Origin: Paenimyroides ummariense
GTDB lineage: Bacteria; Bacteroidota; Bacteroidia; Flavobacteriales; Flavobacteriaceae
DNA length: 64,000 nucleotides
Direction of reading: 5' to 3'
Assembly: GCF_900115115.1 (NCBI RefSeq)
Contig: NZ_FOVI01000007.1
Location: 1 to 64,000, forward strand
Part shown: positions 1 through 9,142 of the stretch, piece after piece
Position numbering within the stretch: position 1 is the first letter of the stretch
Layout: each line of letters begins with the position of its first letter
The notes under the pieces: generated by a model
The model's database searches: none
Told to the model about the DNA's origin: nothing
The model's input: only the letters and a program-made list of their open reading frames with translations
Made by a program: the position numbers and the translations under genes

Positions 1-73
1 AAAAATTAGTTGCAAATCTGGTGTGGACACTAAAATCAAACAAATGAGAAGTCTTGAACTTCTCGCTGCTTAA
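1..73 (+). CDS. 3' end of an unidentified gene (partial)
   Basis: An open frame enters the window from the left (codons from base 2) and ends at TAA 71-73. The last 23 residues include ISCKSGVDT and end in SLELLAA. The frame is followed 30-odd bases later by a strong terminator, which supports a true gene end. I do not recognise the protein from so short a tail, and the bulk of the gene lies outside the window. Confidence 0.5.
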   Translation, partial: KISCKSGVDTKIKQMRSLELLAA

Positions 74-106
74 TAAAAATAGATATTATAAAAAATTCGT
101 TATAAA

Positions 107-139
107 CAAAAGAAGGTGACCTTTTTAGACACCTTCTTT
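107..139. terminator. Bidirectional intrinsic terminator
   Basis: AGAAGGTG and CACCTTCT form a stem around a short loop, with A-rich and T-rich flanks. It lies between the convergent partial gene on the left and the peptidase gene on the minus strand, and can end both. Confidence 0.75.
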
Positions 140-158
140 CTATAAATTGAAATGAATT

Positions 159-2294
159 TTACTTCTTAATTCCTTCCAAATCTAACAAAAAGGCAAATTC
201 TTTGGCTACTTCTTTCAGTGCTTCAAAACGTCCTGATGCACCACCGTGACCGGCATCCATATTGGTATCTAAAAGTAATAAGTTTTTGTTTGTACGCAAT
301 GCACGCAGCTTCGCGACCCATTTTGCAGGTTCCCAATATTGCACTTGCGAATCATGAAAACCTGTCGAAATATACAAGTTAGGATAATCTTGCGCTTTCA
401 CGTTATCGTAAGGCGAATACGATTTCATGTAATCGTAATATTCTTTTTCGTTCGGATTTCCCCATTCATCGTATTCCCCAGTAGTCAACGGAATTGAATC
501 ATCTAACATCGTGGTAACCACATCAACAAACGGAACTTGTGCAATAACGCCGTTGTACAATTCAGGTGCATCGTTTAAAACAACACCCATTAACAAACCA
601 CCTGCAGAGCCGCCTTCGGCATACAAATGTTGAGGTGAAGTGTATTTTTGATCGATCAAAAACTTCGAACAATCAATATAATCGGTAAAGGTGTTTTTCT
701 TTTTAAGCAATTTTCCGTTTTCATACCATTCGCGACCCAAATCTTCGCCACCGCGAATATGTGCAATGGCATAAATAAATCCACGGTCTAACAAACTTAA
801 ACGAACGGTAGAAAAATAAGGCTCCATAGTTGAACCGTACGAACCATAAGCGTATTGAAGCAACGGATTTGAGCCGTCTTTCTTCAAATCTTTTTTATAA
901 ACCAACGAAATCGGAATTTTAGTTCCATCGGTTGCCGTTGCCCAAACACGTTCTTCGATATAATTTTCTTTGTTGAATTTTCCTCCTAAAACTTCCTGCT
1001 CTTTTTTAACCGTTTTTTCTTTGGTACGCATGTTAAAATCGATTACTGATGAAGGCGTTGCCATTGATTGATAACCGTAACGAAGAATTTCGGTATCGAA
1101 ATCTAAATTGGTTGTAGTGTAAGCTGTAAAAGTTTCGTTTTCGAAAGGCAGATAATACGCCTGATCTGGATTTTGCCAAGGTTGAATTTTAATGTGCGAC
1201 AAACCGTTGAATCGTTCCGAAACCACTAAATAATCTTTAAAAATATCAATTCCTTCCAACAAGACATCTTCACGATGCGGAATTAAATCCTTCCAATTTT
1301 CTTTAGTTGTAGCCGTTTCGGGCGTAATCATCAACTTAAAATTAGTGGCTTTATCTTTATTGGTAACAATGTAAAAATGGTCGTTGTAATGCGAAACCGA
1401 ATATTCCAAACCGCGGGTACGTTTCTGAAAAACACTGAATTTTCCGTCTGGGTTCGATGCTTCTAAAATCTGATATTCAGAAGTCATGGTACTTTCAGAC
1501 CCAATAATTAAATATTTGCGCGATTTAGATCGATAGATATAAGTAGAAAAAGTTTCGTCTTTCTCGTTAAAAATCAATTCGTCTTGTGCCACATCGTTTC
1601 CTAAAGTATGTTTAAAAATACGATCGGCACGAAGTGTTTGTTCGTCTTTACGAGAATAAAACAACGATTTGTTATCGGCAGCCCAAGTACTTCCTCCCGT
1701 TGTTTTTTCAATCTTTGTCGGCATAATTTCGCCTGTTTCCAAATTTTTAATCTGTATGGTGTATTCACGGCGCGAAACCGTATCAACACCAAAAGCTGCA
1801 AACTTATTATCGTCGCTAATGTTTAAACCGCCCAACTGAAAATAAGCGTGATCTTTTGCCAATTCGTTACAATCGAACATAATTTCTTCGGGGGCATCTA
1901 AAGTTCCTTTTTTACGCGAATAAATAGGGTAGTCTTTACCTTTTTCAAATCGGGTAATGTACCAGTAACCGTTGTTAAAATAAGGAACCGATGTATCATC
2001 TTCTTTAATTCGACTTTTCATTTCCTCGAATAAATCTTTCTGAAAATCTTTCGTATGTGCCGTTACTTCGTTGTAATACTTGTTTTCTTCTTCAATATAC
2101 GCAATAACTTCTTGGTCTTCGCGCTGGTTTAACCAATAGTAATTATCGGTACGAACATCGCCGTGTTTCTCTAAATTCGTAGGTTTTATCTTGGCAATTG
2201 GTTCTTTTATAGTGTTATTCATTTTATTTTTTGTTGAACATGCAGCTGCAAAAATACTACAAAAAGCCAGCATAAAAGTATTTGTAGGTTTCAT
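159..2294 (-). CDS. Oligopeptidase B-type serine peptidase (S9 prolyl oligopeptidase family), lipoprotein
   Basis: Cleaves peptides after basic residues if it behaves like oligopeptidase B (family knowledge). The 711 residues hold an N-terminal beta-propeller part and a C-terminal alpha/beta-hydrolase part. The nucleophile is S563 in GGSAGG, with D648 in FHDSQV and H683 in AGHGG. The 85- and 35-residue spacings equal those of the Escherichia coli OpdB triad as I remember it. Unlike the cytoplasmic enterobacterial enzyme, it starts with a lipoprotein signal (lipobox FAAAC), so it is probably anchored in the cell envelope. It is a single-gene unit, divergent from ybaB. Post-proline cleavage cannot be excluded. 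Confidence 0.9.
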   Translation of the reverse strand: MKPTNTFMLAFCSIFAAACSTKNKMNNTIKEPIAKIKPTNLEKHGDVRTDNYYWLNQREDQEVIAYIEEENKYYNEVTAHTKDFQKDLFEEMKSRIKEDDTSVPYFNNGYWYITRFEKGKDYPIYSRKKGTLDAPEEIMFDCNELAKDHAYFQLGGLNISDDNKFAAFGVDTVSRREYTIQIKNLETGEIMPTKIEKTTGGSTWAADNKSLFYSRKDEQTLRADRIFKHTLGNDVAQDELIFNEKDETFSTYIYRSKSRKYLIIGSESTMTSEYQILEASNPDGKFSVFQKRTRGLEYSVSHYNDHFYIVTNKDKATNFKLMITPETATTKENWKDLIPHREDVLLEGIDIFKDYLVVSERFNGLSHIKIQPWQNPDQAYYLPFENETFTAYTTTNLDFDTEILRYGYQSMATPSSVIDFNMRTKEKTVKKEQEVLGGKFNKENYIEERVWATATDGTKIPISLVYKKDLKKDGSNPLLQYAYGSYGSTMEPYFSTVRLSLLDRGFIYAIAHIRGGEDLGREWYENGKLLKKKNTFTDYIDCSKFLIDQKYTSPQHLYAEGGSAGGLLMGVVLNDAPELYNGVIAQVPFVDVVTTMLDDSIPLTTGEYDEWGNPNEKEYYDYMKSYSPYDNVKAQDYPNLYISTGFHDSQVQYWEPAKWVAKLRALRTNKNLLLLDTNMDAGHGGASGRFEALKEVAKEFAFLLDLEGIKK

Positions 2295-2326
2295 AATTAT
2301 TAGTTAGTGATTTTGGTTGAATTTAA

Positions 2327-2334
2327 TACTTTTG
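2327..2334 (+). promoter_or_regulatory. Candidate -7 element for ybaB
   Basis: TACTTTTG fits the Bacteroidota -7 consensus TAnnTTTG, 22 bases before the ybaB ATG. No convincing -33 TTG sits at the usual distance. Confidence 0.5.
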
Positions 2335-2356
2335 TAATAAATATAAAATTTAAGAT

Positions 2357-2680
2357 ATGTTTGGAGATTTAATGGGTATGATGGGAAAATTACAGGAAGC
2401 CCAGAAAAAAGTGGAAGAAACAAAGCAACGTTTGAATAATGTGTTGATTGATGAACAGTCTGCCGACGGATTATTGAAAGTTACTGTTACCGCAAACCGA
2501 CAAATTAGAACGATTGATATTAACGATGAGTTATTGAACGATAAAGAGCAATTAGAAGATTATTTGATTTTAACGTTGAATAAGGCGTTGGAAAAAGCGG
2601 GAGCAATTAACGAAGCCGAATTGGCTGCTGCTGCAAAAGACGGTATGCCGAATATTCCGGGAATGGATTTATTTAAATAG
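2357..2680 (+). CDS. ybaB: YbaB/EbfC nucleoid-associated protein
   Basis: A small DNA-binding, nucleoid-associated protein of 107 residues, the usual family length. It starts [21 protein letters not shown], the amphipathic helix typical of YbaB. The core has [16 protein letters not shown] and ends near GMPNIPGM. In many bacteria the gene sits beside dnaX and recR, but neither is here. The next gene, a DUF4369 lipoprotein, starts one base after this stop, so the two are probably co-transcribed. Confidence 0.92.
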   Translation: MFGDLMGMMGKLQEAQKKVEETKQRLNNVLIDEQSADGLLKVTVTANRQIRTIDINDELLNDKEQLEDYLILTLNKALEKAGAINEAELAAAAKDGMPNIPGMDLFK

Positions 2681-2681
2681 T

Positions 2682-3386
2682 ATGAAAAAGTTATTTATAC
2701 TATTTATGGGTGTTGCTGCAATGGTTTCGTGTAGCGACAAAAAATCTGGAAATACACAGATTACCGGCGAAATTAAAGGGTTAAAACAAGGTACGTTATA
2801 CATTCAGCAGTTGAAAGACAGTACGCTAATTACGTTAGACAGTATTGTTTTAAAAGGAAAATCGACTTTTGAAACCGGTTTTGATTTGAATGAACCCGAA
2901 GTTTTGTATTTAGGATTGAATCGAGGAACGTCACAGTCTATGGATAATCTGATTTTGTTTTTTGCCGAACCGGGAAATTTAAAAATCAATAGTTCGTTAG
3001 ATAATTTTTCGGGTGGCGCGGTAATCGAAGGATCTAAAAATCAAGATTTATACGCCAAATACTTAAAAACCAAAACTGTTTTTACCAACAAACAAACCGA
3101 TTTGGTTCGATCTATTATTTTGGCACAACAAAACCAGCAAACTGTTAAAGCCGATAGTTTAGAAAATGTTTTGAACCGAAGTGCCAGAATGAGTTATTTA
3201 AACGCAGTTAATTTTGCTTTGAAAAACGGTAAAAACCAGGTGGCGCCTTATATAACACTAACCGATGTTGCACCAACAAACAGTAAACATTTAGATACTA
3301 TTTATAAAAACCTGTCACCCGAAGTTTCAAAAAGTAAATACGGCGTTATTCTTAAAAATTATTTGGAATTGATTAAGAAGCAGTAG
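2682..3386 (+). CDS. DUF4369-type lipoprotein
   Basis: A 234-residue predicted lipoprotein (MKKLFILFMGVAAMVSC lipobox). The N-terminal half has the pattern ITGEIKGLKQGTLYIQQL followed by D-S-I-V, typical of DUF4369. This domain often precedes a thioredoxin-like domain in Bacteroidota thiol-disulfide proteins, but here the C-terminal half is helical and has no CxxC, so the redox part is missing. It is translationally close to ybaB (1-base gap). Its function is unknown. Confidence 0.7.
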   Translation: MKKLFILFMGVAAMVSCSDKKSGNTQITGEIKGLKQGTLYIQQLKDSTLITLDSIVLKGKSTFETGFDLNEPEVLYLGLNRGTSQSMDNLILFFAEPGNLKINSSLDNFSGGAVIEGSKNQDLYAKYLKTKTVFTNKQTDLVRSIILAQQNQQTVKADSLENVLNRSARMSYLNAVNFALKNGKNQVAPYITLTDVAPTNSKHLDTIYKNLSPEVSKSKYGVILKNYLELIKKQ

Positions 3387-3431
3387 CTTTAGATTGTACA
3401 AAGTATAGTTGTATAATGTAAAGTGACATTT

Positions 3432-3461
3432 TTGAATCTGTGAAATCTGTGGTTAAATAGA
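3432..3461. repeat. Half-palindromic 'AATCTGTG' repeat remnant
   Basis: The stretch contains GAATCTGTGAAATCTGTGG, a tandem AATCTGTG motif resembling one arm of the CCACAGAT...ATCTGTGG palindrome at 15826-15894. I see no second arm, so it may be a decayed copy or a chance match. Confidence 0.3.
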
Positions 3462-3487
3462 AAATAAAATTCTAAAACAGTTATAAA

Positions 3488-3522
3488 ACAAAAAACACCA
3501 TTCAAACGAATGGTGTTTTTTA
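3488..3522. terminator. Bidirectional terminator between DUF4369 gene and rplS
   Basis: The arms AAAAACACCATTC and GAATGGTGTTTTT form a perfect 13-bp stem with the loop AAAC, flanked by A and T tracts. It lies between two convergent genes. Confidence 0.85.
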
Positions 3523-3539
3523 TGTTCTTAATTAAAAGA

Positions 3540-3896
3540 TTACTTACGACGTAATTCTTTAATTTTAGCTTTTTTACCTGTAAGTTCTCTAAAGTAGAAA
3601 ATACGTGCTCTACGAACTTTACCTCTTTGGTTCAATTCAACTTTTTGTAAAGCTGGCATGTTCATTGGGAAAATACGCTCAACACCAACGTTACCAGACA
3701 TTTTACGAATTGTAAAAGTTTCAGTAGCGCCAGATCCTCTTCTTTGAATTACTACACCTTTAAAGAACTGCGTTCTTGTTTTTTCACCCTCTTTAATTTC
3801 GTAGTAAACTGTAATAGTATCACCCGCTTTAAATTCTGGGAAATCTTTTTTTGTAACAAACTCGTCTTGTACGAACTTTACTAAATCTAAAGACAT
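3540..3896 (-). CDS. rplS: 50S ribosomal protein L19 (bL19)
   Basis: Large-subunit protein at the interface with the 30S subunit. It has 118 residues, the normal length. It matches bL19 throughout: FKAGDTITVYYEIKEG, RTQFFKGVVIQRRGSG, TFTIRKMSGNVGVERIFP, and the basic end RRARIFYFRELTGKKAKIKE. In most bacteria rplS directly follows trmD. Here a DUF4184 gene lies between them and rplS has its own promoter at 3967-3974 and a leader of about 65 bases. Confidence 0.97.
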   Translation of the reverse strand: MSLDLVKFVQDEFVTKKDFPEFKAGDTITVYYEIKEGEKTRTQFFKGVVIQRRGSGATETFTIRKMSGNVGVERIFPMNMPALQKVELNQRGKVRRARIFYFRELTGKKAKIKELRRK

Positions 3897-3966
3897 TGTA
3901 TAAATTTTTTAAGTTAATTCAAACCAACATGCACGGTTTTCGCCAGAGGTTGATCCAAAAGTGGGG
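3897..3966 (-). promoter_or_regulatory. rplS 5' leader, possible bL19 autoregulatory element
   Basis: The expected transcript begins just after the -7 element at 3967-3974 and has about 65 untranslated bases rich in short complementary segments (for example CAAC with GTTG around a GG/CC pair). I recall that a bL19 leader has been proposed in Flavobacteria. I cannot fit this sequence to a covariance model by eye, so the assignment is tentative. Confidence 0.3.
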
Positions 3967-3998
3967 CAAATATAAGAAATTTTATTTATTCAAAACAA
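3967..3998 (-). promoter_or_regulatory. rplS promoter
   Basis: On the minus strand, TATATTTG (3974 to 3967) is preceded by a TTTTGTTTTG tract that gives a TTG 16 or 21 bases upstream. This matches the Bacteroidota TTG-N-TAnnTTTG form. Confidence 0.65.
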
Positions 3999-4061
3999 AA
4001 ATAATTTACGAAATATATTGTAAAGATATGATTGTAAGTTGTTGTGAATGAGTTTTTTGTA

Positions 4062-4799
4062 CTAAATAAATTTTTTGGGTTTTGTTTTTACTAGTAGTGA
4101 TGTTAATATTAACGCTATCATACTTTTGGAAATTATTGAAACTATTAAATTTCCGATGGCAAATTTTGCAGATGTTGTAACTAAAAAAGTTGAAAGCAAT
4201 ATAATAAAAAATATAAAAAATGCGAACCAGTAATTTAAGTTGATACTTTTACTGTATACTTGGTATTTGGGAAGTTTGTATAAAGAGAAAACTATTACAA
4301 CTGCACCAAAAAAGGTACTCGAATGTTGAAGAATTTTTAGAATAGGAATCTGCTTATCAAACAAATCAACTGATTGATTTAGAATTTCAATTTTTTGTAC
4401 AAAATATCCTGTATCATGAGTAAAACTATCCCATAAAATATGAGAGAAAGTTCCAATAATTATAGAAAAAATAACAATTAGCCAATTCTTTTTAAAATAG
4501 ATATTCCAATTGAAATCTTTGAATATTACAAGGCGTGATTTTAAAAAAATCGGTAAATTATCAAACAAATTATTTCGCACAATGTTGTGAAAAATGAAAG
4601 CAGTTAGTATTCCTAAAGGTAAATCAAACAAAAAAACACCTTCTAAAGTATGACTAAAATCACTCTTTATCTTCATTCTTAAGAAGTATTCAAAATCAGG
4701 CATTAAACTTCCAATTATAAGCCCAGTTAACGAAAACCATCGTTTAGGCAAATAAGTTAGTGGTAAAATTATTGCTGGATGCGAAAATGTAAAAGGCAT
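4062..4799 (-). CDS. DUF4184 family membrane protein
   Basis: A predicted integral membrane protein of 245 residues. The start MPFTFSHPAIILPL followed by LIIGSLMPDFEYFLR is characteristic of DUF4184, and conserved H and D residues (H7, D35) recall metal-dependent membrane hydrolases. About six hydrophobic segments follow. The function is unknown. The gene is more AT-rich than its neighbours and separates trmD from rplS, which are adjacent in most bacteria, so it looks inserted. It starts 26 bases after trmD and is probably transcribed with it. Confidence 0.75.
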   Translation of the reverse strand: MPFTFSHPAIILPLTYLPKRWFSLTGLIIGSLMPDFEYFLRMKIKSDFSHTLEGVFLFDLPLGILTAFIFHNIVRNNLFDNLPIFLKSRLVIFKDFNWNIYFKKNWLIVIFSIIIGTFSHILWDSFTHDTGYFVQKIEILNQSVDLFDKQIPILKILQHSSTFFGAVVIVFSLYKLPKYQVYSKSINLNYWFAFFIFFIILLSTFLVTTSAKFAIGNLIVSIISKSMIALILTSLLVKTKPKKFI

Positions 4800-4825
4800 T
4801 TTTAGATCATTAATCTTTAAAATTA

Positions 4826-5506
4826 CTATTCTCTATCTAACAAATCGGGTCTGCGGTTTTGTGTGTGTTCGTAGGCTTTTTCTTCGCGCCATTTTTCAAT
4901 TTCAGGGAAATTTCCACTCAACAAAATATCAGGAACTTTCCAACCGTTGTATTCAGCCGGACGTGTGTAAATTGGCGGAGCCAGTAAATTATCCTGAAAA
5001 CTGTCGGTTAGGGCAGAGGTTTCGTTCGATAAAACTCCTGGAATCAATCTAATAATCGTATCACACAAAACGGCAGCTCCCAATTCACCGCCCGAAAGCA
5101 CATAATCGCCAATAGAAATTTCTCTGGTAATAAAATGATCGCGCACACGCTGATCAACCCCTTTGTAATGCCCGCAAAGAATAATAATATTTTCAACCAT
5201 AGACATACTGTTGGCAATTTGCTGGTTCAGCGTTTCGCCATCGGGTGTCATGTAGATTATTTCGTCGTAAGTGCGTTCAGCTTTCAGTTTGGTAATACAT
5301 TTATCAATCGGTTCAATACTCATAACCATTCCTGCACCGCCTCCAAACTGGTAATCGTCAACATTTCTATGCTTATTGGTACTGTAATCTCTTAAATTGT
5401 GAAAATGAACTTCCACCAAACCTTTGGCAATGGCTCTTTTTAAAATCGATGCTTCAAACGGACTTTTAATCAATTCGGGTAAAACAGTTATAATATCAAT
5501 ACGCAT
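4826..5506 (-). CDS. trmD: tRNA (guanine-N1)-methyltransferase TrmD
   Basis: Methylates G37 of tRNAs with a G at position 36, using S-adenosylmethionine, which prevents +1 frameshifting. It has 226 residues. The SPOUT knot is visible: FGGGAGMVM at 54-62, [12 protein letters not shown], and [12 protein letters not shown]. The C-terminal domain ends with [18 protein letters not shown]. The length and motifs are complete. It is transcribed leftward, with a DUF4184 gene following. Confidence 0.96.
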   Translation of the reverse strand: MRIDIITVLPELIKSPFEASILKRAIAKGLVEVHFHNLRDYSTNKHRNVDDYQFGGGAGMVMSIEPIDKCITKLKAERTYDEIIYMTPDGETLNQQIANSMSMVENIIILCGHYKGVDQRVRDHFITREISIGDYVLSGGELGAAVLCDTIIRLIPGVLSNETSALTDSFQDNLLAPPIYTRPAEYNGWKVPDILLSGNFPEIEKWREEKAYEHTQNRRPDLLDRE

Positions 5507-5522
5507 AAAAAAATATTTGCTG

Positions 5523-5530
5523 CAAAATTA
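5523..5530 (-). promoter_or_regulatory. Candidate -7 element for trmD
   Basis: TAATTTTG on the minus strand matches TAnnTTTG, 16 bases before the trmD start codon. Confidence 0.45.
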
Positions 5531-5591
5531 CACTTTCTTTTTAGCAAAACAGCTTTATAGTTATTTTAAGATCCATAAAAAGAAATAACCT

Positions 5592-5599
5592 TATATTTG
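5592..5599 (+). promoter_or_regulatory. Candidate -7 element for the PPIase gene
   Basis: TATATTTG, 22 bases before the ATG at 5622. The -33 region is only weakly matched. Confidence 0.55.
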
Positions 5600-5621
5600 T
5601 ATCTTATTTTTTAAGATTATT

Positions 5622-6554
5622 ATGGAAAACGGTATTTACGCAAAATTTAAAACACCAAAAGGTGAAATAGTAATAAAATTAACTCACGATAAAACTCCGG
5701 GTACAGTAGGTAACTTTGTTGCTTTAGCCGAAGGTACTTTAGAAAACAAAGCGCGTCCACAAGGAAAACCTTATTACGACGGTTTAACTTTTCACAGAGT
5801 GATTAACGATTTTATGATTCAAGGTGGAGATCCAACAGGAACAGGTTCTGGCGGTCCGGGTTATAAGTTTGATGATGAGTTTCATCCGGAATTAAAACAT
5901 GATAAACCGGGAATTCTTTCTATGGCAAATGCTGGAAAAGGTACAAATGGATCTCAGTTTTTCATCACACACATTGCAACGCCTTGGTTAGATAACAATC
6001 ATACCGTTTTTGGACATGTAGTTGAAGGGCAAGATGTAGTTGATGCTGTAGAACCGGGCGATAAAATGGATAAAGTTGAAATTATCCGTGTGGGTGATGA
6101 AGCACAGAAATGGAATGCAGTTGAAGCATTTAGAACTTTTGAAGGATCGCGCACTAAAAGATTAGCCGACGAAAAAGCTAAAATAGAAGCAGAATTAGAT
6201 AAAATTGCAGCAGGTTTTCAAAAAACCGATAGTGGTTTACGTTACCAATACATTCAAAGAGGATCGGGTAAACAAGCTGCGAAAGGGAGTAAAGTGGCGG
6301 TTCATTATAAAGGACAGTTAACTAACGGACAAGTTTTTGATGATTCGTACAAACGCAAACAACCAATTGAATTTAATGTAGGTGTTGGTCAGGTTATCGA
6401 AGGCTGGGATGAAGGAATTATGTTGTTGAACGTTGGTGATAAAGCTCGTTTTGTAATTCCATCGCATTTGGGTTACGGTTCGCAAGGTGCAGGTGGAGTG
6501 ATTCCACCAAACGCAACCTTAATTTTCGATGTTGAATTAGTAGACGTTAAATAA
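5622..6554 (+). CDS. Dual-domain peptidyl-prolyl isomerase (cyclophilin + FKBP)
   Basis: Catalyses cis-trans isomerisation of prolyl bonds. It has 310 residues and two unrelated PPIase domains. The first, a cyclophilin at about 5-160, has [25 protein letters not shown] and [12 protein letters not shown]. The second, an FKBP at about 210-310, has [27 protein letters not shown] and LGYG...IPPNATLIF. They are joined by a charged helical linker (about 165-200). There is no signal peptide, so it is probably cytosolic. Such fusions occur in Flavobacteria. A terminator follows at 6560. Confidence 0.93.
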   Translation: MENGIYAKFKTPKGEIVIKLTHDKTPGTVGNFVALAEGTLENKARPQGKPYYDGLTFHRVINDFMIQGGDPTGTGSGGPGYKFDDEFHPELKHDKPGILSMANAGKGTNGSQFFITHIATPWLDNNHTVFGHVVEGQDVVDAVEPGDKMDKVEIIRVGDEAQKWNAVEAFRTFEGSRTKRLADEKAKIEAELDKIAAGFQKTDSGLRYQYIQRGSGKQAAKGSKVAVHYKGQLTNGQVFDDSYKRKQPIEFNVGVGQVIEGWDEGIMLLNVGDKARFVIPSHLGYGSQGAGGVIPPNATLIFDVELVDVK

Positions 6555-6559
6555 TATTG

Positions 6560-6590
6560 AAAATGCCTCTTATTTTAAGAGGTATTTTTA
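6560..6590 (+). terminator. Terminator after the PPIase gene
   Basis: AATGCCTCTTA pairs with TAAGAGGTATT and is followed by a T-rich run. The tail also contains TATTTTTG (6589-6596), which could act as a -7 element for the next gene. Confidence 0.75.
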
Positions 6591-6600
6591 TTTTTGTGCT

Positions 6601-7146
6601 ATGAAGAAATTGTATTCGATTATTTCGTTATTAACTGTAACTGCCGCAAGTGCACAAATTGGCGATGCCATTCATTGTGGTTACGATTTTACAAGTTATA
6701 TCGTTGTTAAACCTCATGAAGATGGTAAAACTCAAACCATAAATGGTTTAAAAATGACGATTTGCGACGAAGCCGGTAACGAAGTAATTAATAAAGATTT
6801 TAAGTTAAGCTGGAAAAACAACAATCAGCCTCTGAATTTTGTTCGAAATTATAAGATCGATTCAAACAATAAAAAAATTGAAGGGTTCGATGAAGGAAAA
6901 TGGTTTTATTATTTTGCCGAAGATCATTATTTAGTAACCGTTACCAATACTTTTAATGCCGAAGATTTTTACCTAAAGATCGAAGATATAGATGGCGAAG
7001 AAAACGGCGGACATTTTAAAACGTTTACCATGCAATTGGCTCCTTATAATATGTATATTCTTTGTACTTCTGAAGAAAAACAAAAAGCCATGCAGTTTGG
7101 TCGCCGCATGAACAAACCTATCGATATTATTTTAGAAAAACAGTAA
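6601..7146 (+). CDS. Hypothetical secreted protein
   Basis: A 181-residue protein with a short N-terminal signal (MKKLYSIISLLTVTAASAQ, cleavage after A-x-A likely), so periplasmic or exported. The mature part has mixed beta-strand pattern, one early Cys (IHCGYDF), a second (MTICDEAG) and a third near the end (YILCTSEEK). I recognise no family. The ATG lies only 4 bases after a TATTTTTG motif in the preceding terminator, so it is either transcribed without a leader or by read-through from the isomerase gene. Confidence 0.65.
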   Translation: MKKLYSIISLLTVTAASAQIGDAIHCGYDFTSYIVVKPHEDGKTQTINGLKMTICDEAGNEVINKDFKLSWKNNNQPLNFVRNYKIDSNNKKIEGFDEGKWFYYFAEDHYLVTVTNTFNAEDFYLKIEDIDGEENGGHFKTFTMQLAPYNMYILCTSEEKQKAMQFGRRMNKPIDIILEKQ

Positions 7147-7149
7147 ACT

Positions 7150-8940
7150 TTAAGTAGAAACCACTTCTTTGTCCTTCTCTAAATTTACTTGTTGCAGATA
7201 AAATGATGGCGACATGCCGGTACTTTTCATAAACGCGCTTGAAAAACTGCGGGCACTTGAAAAACCTAACTGATCTGCAATAGCCTGTATTTTGTATTTA
7301 GACCATTTTTTGTCGGTATCAACCTTATCTAGAAAGTACGTAATACGTAAGCCGTTTAAATAATCTATAAAAGATTTTTCTTTATACGAATTAATAAATT
7401 GCGATAAGTACGTTCGATTGGTATTCCATTGATTTGCAAGATCATTCAGGGTAATATCCTTATTTAAGAACAAATGATTCTTCTCGAAAGCGTTTAAATG
7501 TTTTATTAATTCCTTTAAAACTTTGTCATCAACAGGCGTAGTATCCTTTACGTCGTTTACAACAGGTAAAATGTATTTTCCCCACTCATCAATATTAATA
7601 GCCAACGGGTTTATAGAATTTGAAACAATCGGGTAACTTTCGTCTGTACTTTCTTGAATGGGCAAAGGTTCACGTTGTTTTAAAAGGTCGTTATAATTTT
7701 TTAAGAATTCTTTTCTTTTTCTATAATTGTAGATTGTAATTATAATTAGGCAAAGTGCAATACCAATTCCTATTATTGTGAAATAGCGGTTATAAAGACT
7801 TTTGTTGTTTAGATCATTCTCCAATCTTTCCTTATCACTTATTAAGGTTTTTACATCAATAGTATTATGTAGAGTTCCAGCAAGTTGTTTGTATTCTATC
7901 TGTAAATACTTCATTACATCTAATAATTGATTGGTGTAATGAAGTTCTTCTTTTACATCGTTCTGTTCTCTATAATGGTTTATTAAATAAGTATAAGCGT
8001 CTTTAATTTCAGGATTACTATAATTGTGATTCTTAAATATAGTATCAATTTTTTTAAAGAAAACAACAGCTTGCTCTTTGTTGTTTAAATTCCAATAGTT
8101 TAATGCTATGTAATAATATATCGTAGCTTCATTAGCAAAATCATCATTTGCAGCTATGGTAGAAACATTCGCTTTAAGGAGGTCAATGCTTTTTTGAAAT
8201 TGTTTTTCTTGAAAAAGATTTAGACCTAATATATAATTAAAATACAGAGCATTAAATTTTTGATCGTCAGCTTTTAATAAATTCTGTTTACTTAATCCAA
8301 TATTTATAAGACCTGAGCTTTCTTCAATTCTTTTTAAATAATATAAAGTAAAAGCTTCACGATATAGTGAATTGAAATAACCTTGGATATGATCGTATGT
8401 TGATTCCTTTTCAAAATAAGTGCGTGCCTGATTAAAATGGCTATACGCTTTTTCATATTCTTGTATATGAAAATATACCAAACCAATATTATACATACTT
8501 TTATAATAGGAATAAGAGTCTGCCGCTTTGTCAATTGTGTTCAGAATTTTTAATTCAAAAGCAAGGGAATTAATGTAGTCTTTTTCAAAGTAAAAAGCTG
8601 TGGCTTTTGATTGTAAAGCCCGTATATAATATTTTTTTGGCAATTCTTTTGAAACAGATAACAGGCTATCTGCATAGGCGTGAATATTTTTTGATGAATG
8701 AGCGATGCCGTAAAGCTTATTGTATGCTTCAAATAAATGCGTATTACTGTTTAGTTGTTTTGCTTTTTGTAAATATATTGTTAGAAAAGACAGATACTCT
8801 TTGCTAGCAATATTCTTATGTTCTAATGAATCATGTAGCTGGCTTAATGTAAAATTATCCTCATTAAATTTTAAAGAGGATTGACTATTTGCAACAAAAA
8901 ACATCAAAAAGATGCTTAAAAAAATATAAATCCTTGCCAT
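7150..8940 (-). CDS. TPR membrane protein with AraC-type DNA-binding domain
   Basis: Predicted signal-responsive transcription regulator of 596 residues. Signal peptide at 1-19, a tetratricopeptide-type helical region about 30-350 (repeats such as YYKSMYNIGLVYFHIQEYEKAYSHF), one membrane segment about 385-405, and a C-terminal AraC/XylS domain about 490-585 with LNDLANQWNTNRTYLSQFI and IQAIADQLGFSSARSFSSAF. The arrangement implies a periplasmic sensor joined directly to a cytoplasmic DNA-binding part, as in one-component regulators of Bacteroidota. Target genes are not evident; the divergent lipoprotein gene at 9143 is a candidate. Confidence 0.85.
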   Translation of the reverse strand: MARIYIFLSIFLMFFVANSQSSLKFNEDNFTLSQLHDSLEHKNIASKEYLSFLTIYLQKAKQLNSNTHLFEAYNKLYGIAHSSKNIHAYADSLLSVSKELPKKYYIRALQSKATAFYFEKDYINSLAFELKILNTIDKAADSYSYYKSMYNIGLVYFHIQEYEKAYSHFNQARTYFEKESTYDHIQGYFNSLYREAFTLYYLKRIEESSGLINIGLSKQNLLKADDQKFNALYFNYILGLNLFQEKQFQKSIDLLKANVSTIAANDDFANEATIYYYIALNYWNLNNKEQAVVFFKKIDTIFKNHNYSNPEIKDAYTYLINHYREQNDVKEELHYTNQLLDVMKYLQIEYKQLAGTLHNTIDVKTLISDKERLENDLNNKSLYNRYFTIIGIGIALCLIIITIYNYRKRKEFLKNYNDLLKQREPLPIQESTDESYPIVSNSINPLAINIDEWGKYILPVVNDVKDTTPVDDKVLKELIKHLNAFEKNHLFLNKDITLNDLANQWNTNRTYLSQFINSYKEKSFIDYLNGLRITYFLDKVDTDKKWSKYKIQAIADQLGFSSARSFSSAFMKSTGMSPSFYLQQVNLEKDKEVVST

Positions 8941-9064
8941 TTATACATATCATTATAGTGCAATTTACGATTTTAAATACACACTGCCTAAAAAAAATAA
9001 TCGCTGATTATTAGTTGTTTACGTTTTTTTTTGGTACGAATTGATCAATCTGCACCACAACATT

Positions 9065-9095
9065 TTGCATATTTCCATACTTACCTGTAGCTTTG
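9065..9095 (+). promoter_or_regulatory. Promoter of the lipoprotein gene at 9143
   Basis: TTG (9065-9067), a 20-base spacer and TAGCTTTG (9088-9095) match the Bacteroidota consensus. Transcription would begin near 9100, which argues for the ATG at 9143 over the upstream ATG at 9107. Confidence 0.6.
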
Positions 9096-9142
9096 AAGTA
9101 ACATAAATGTGTTATATCTATCTAAAATTTATTTTGATCATT

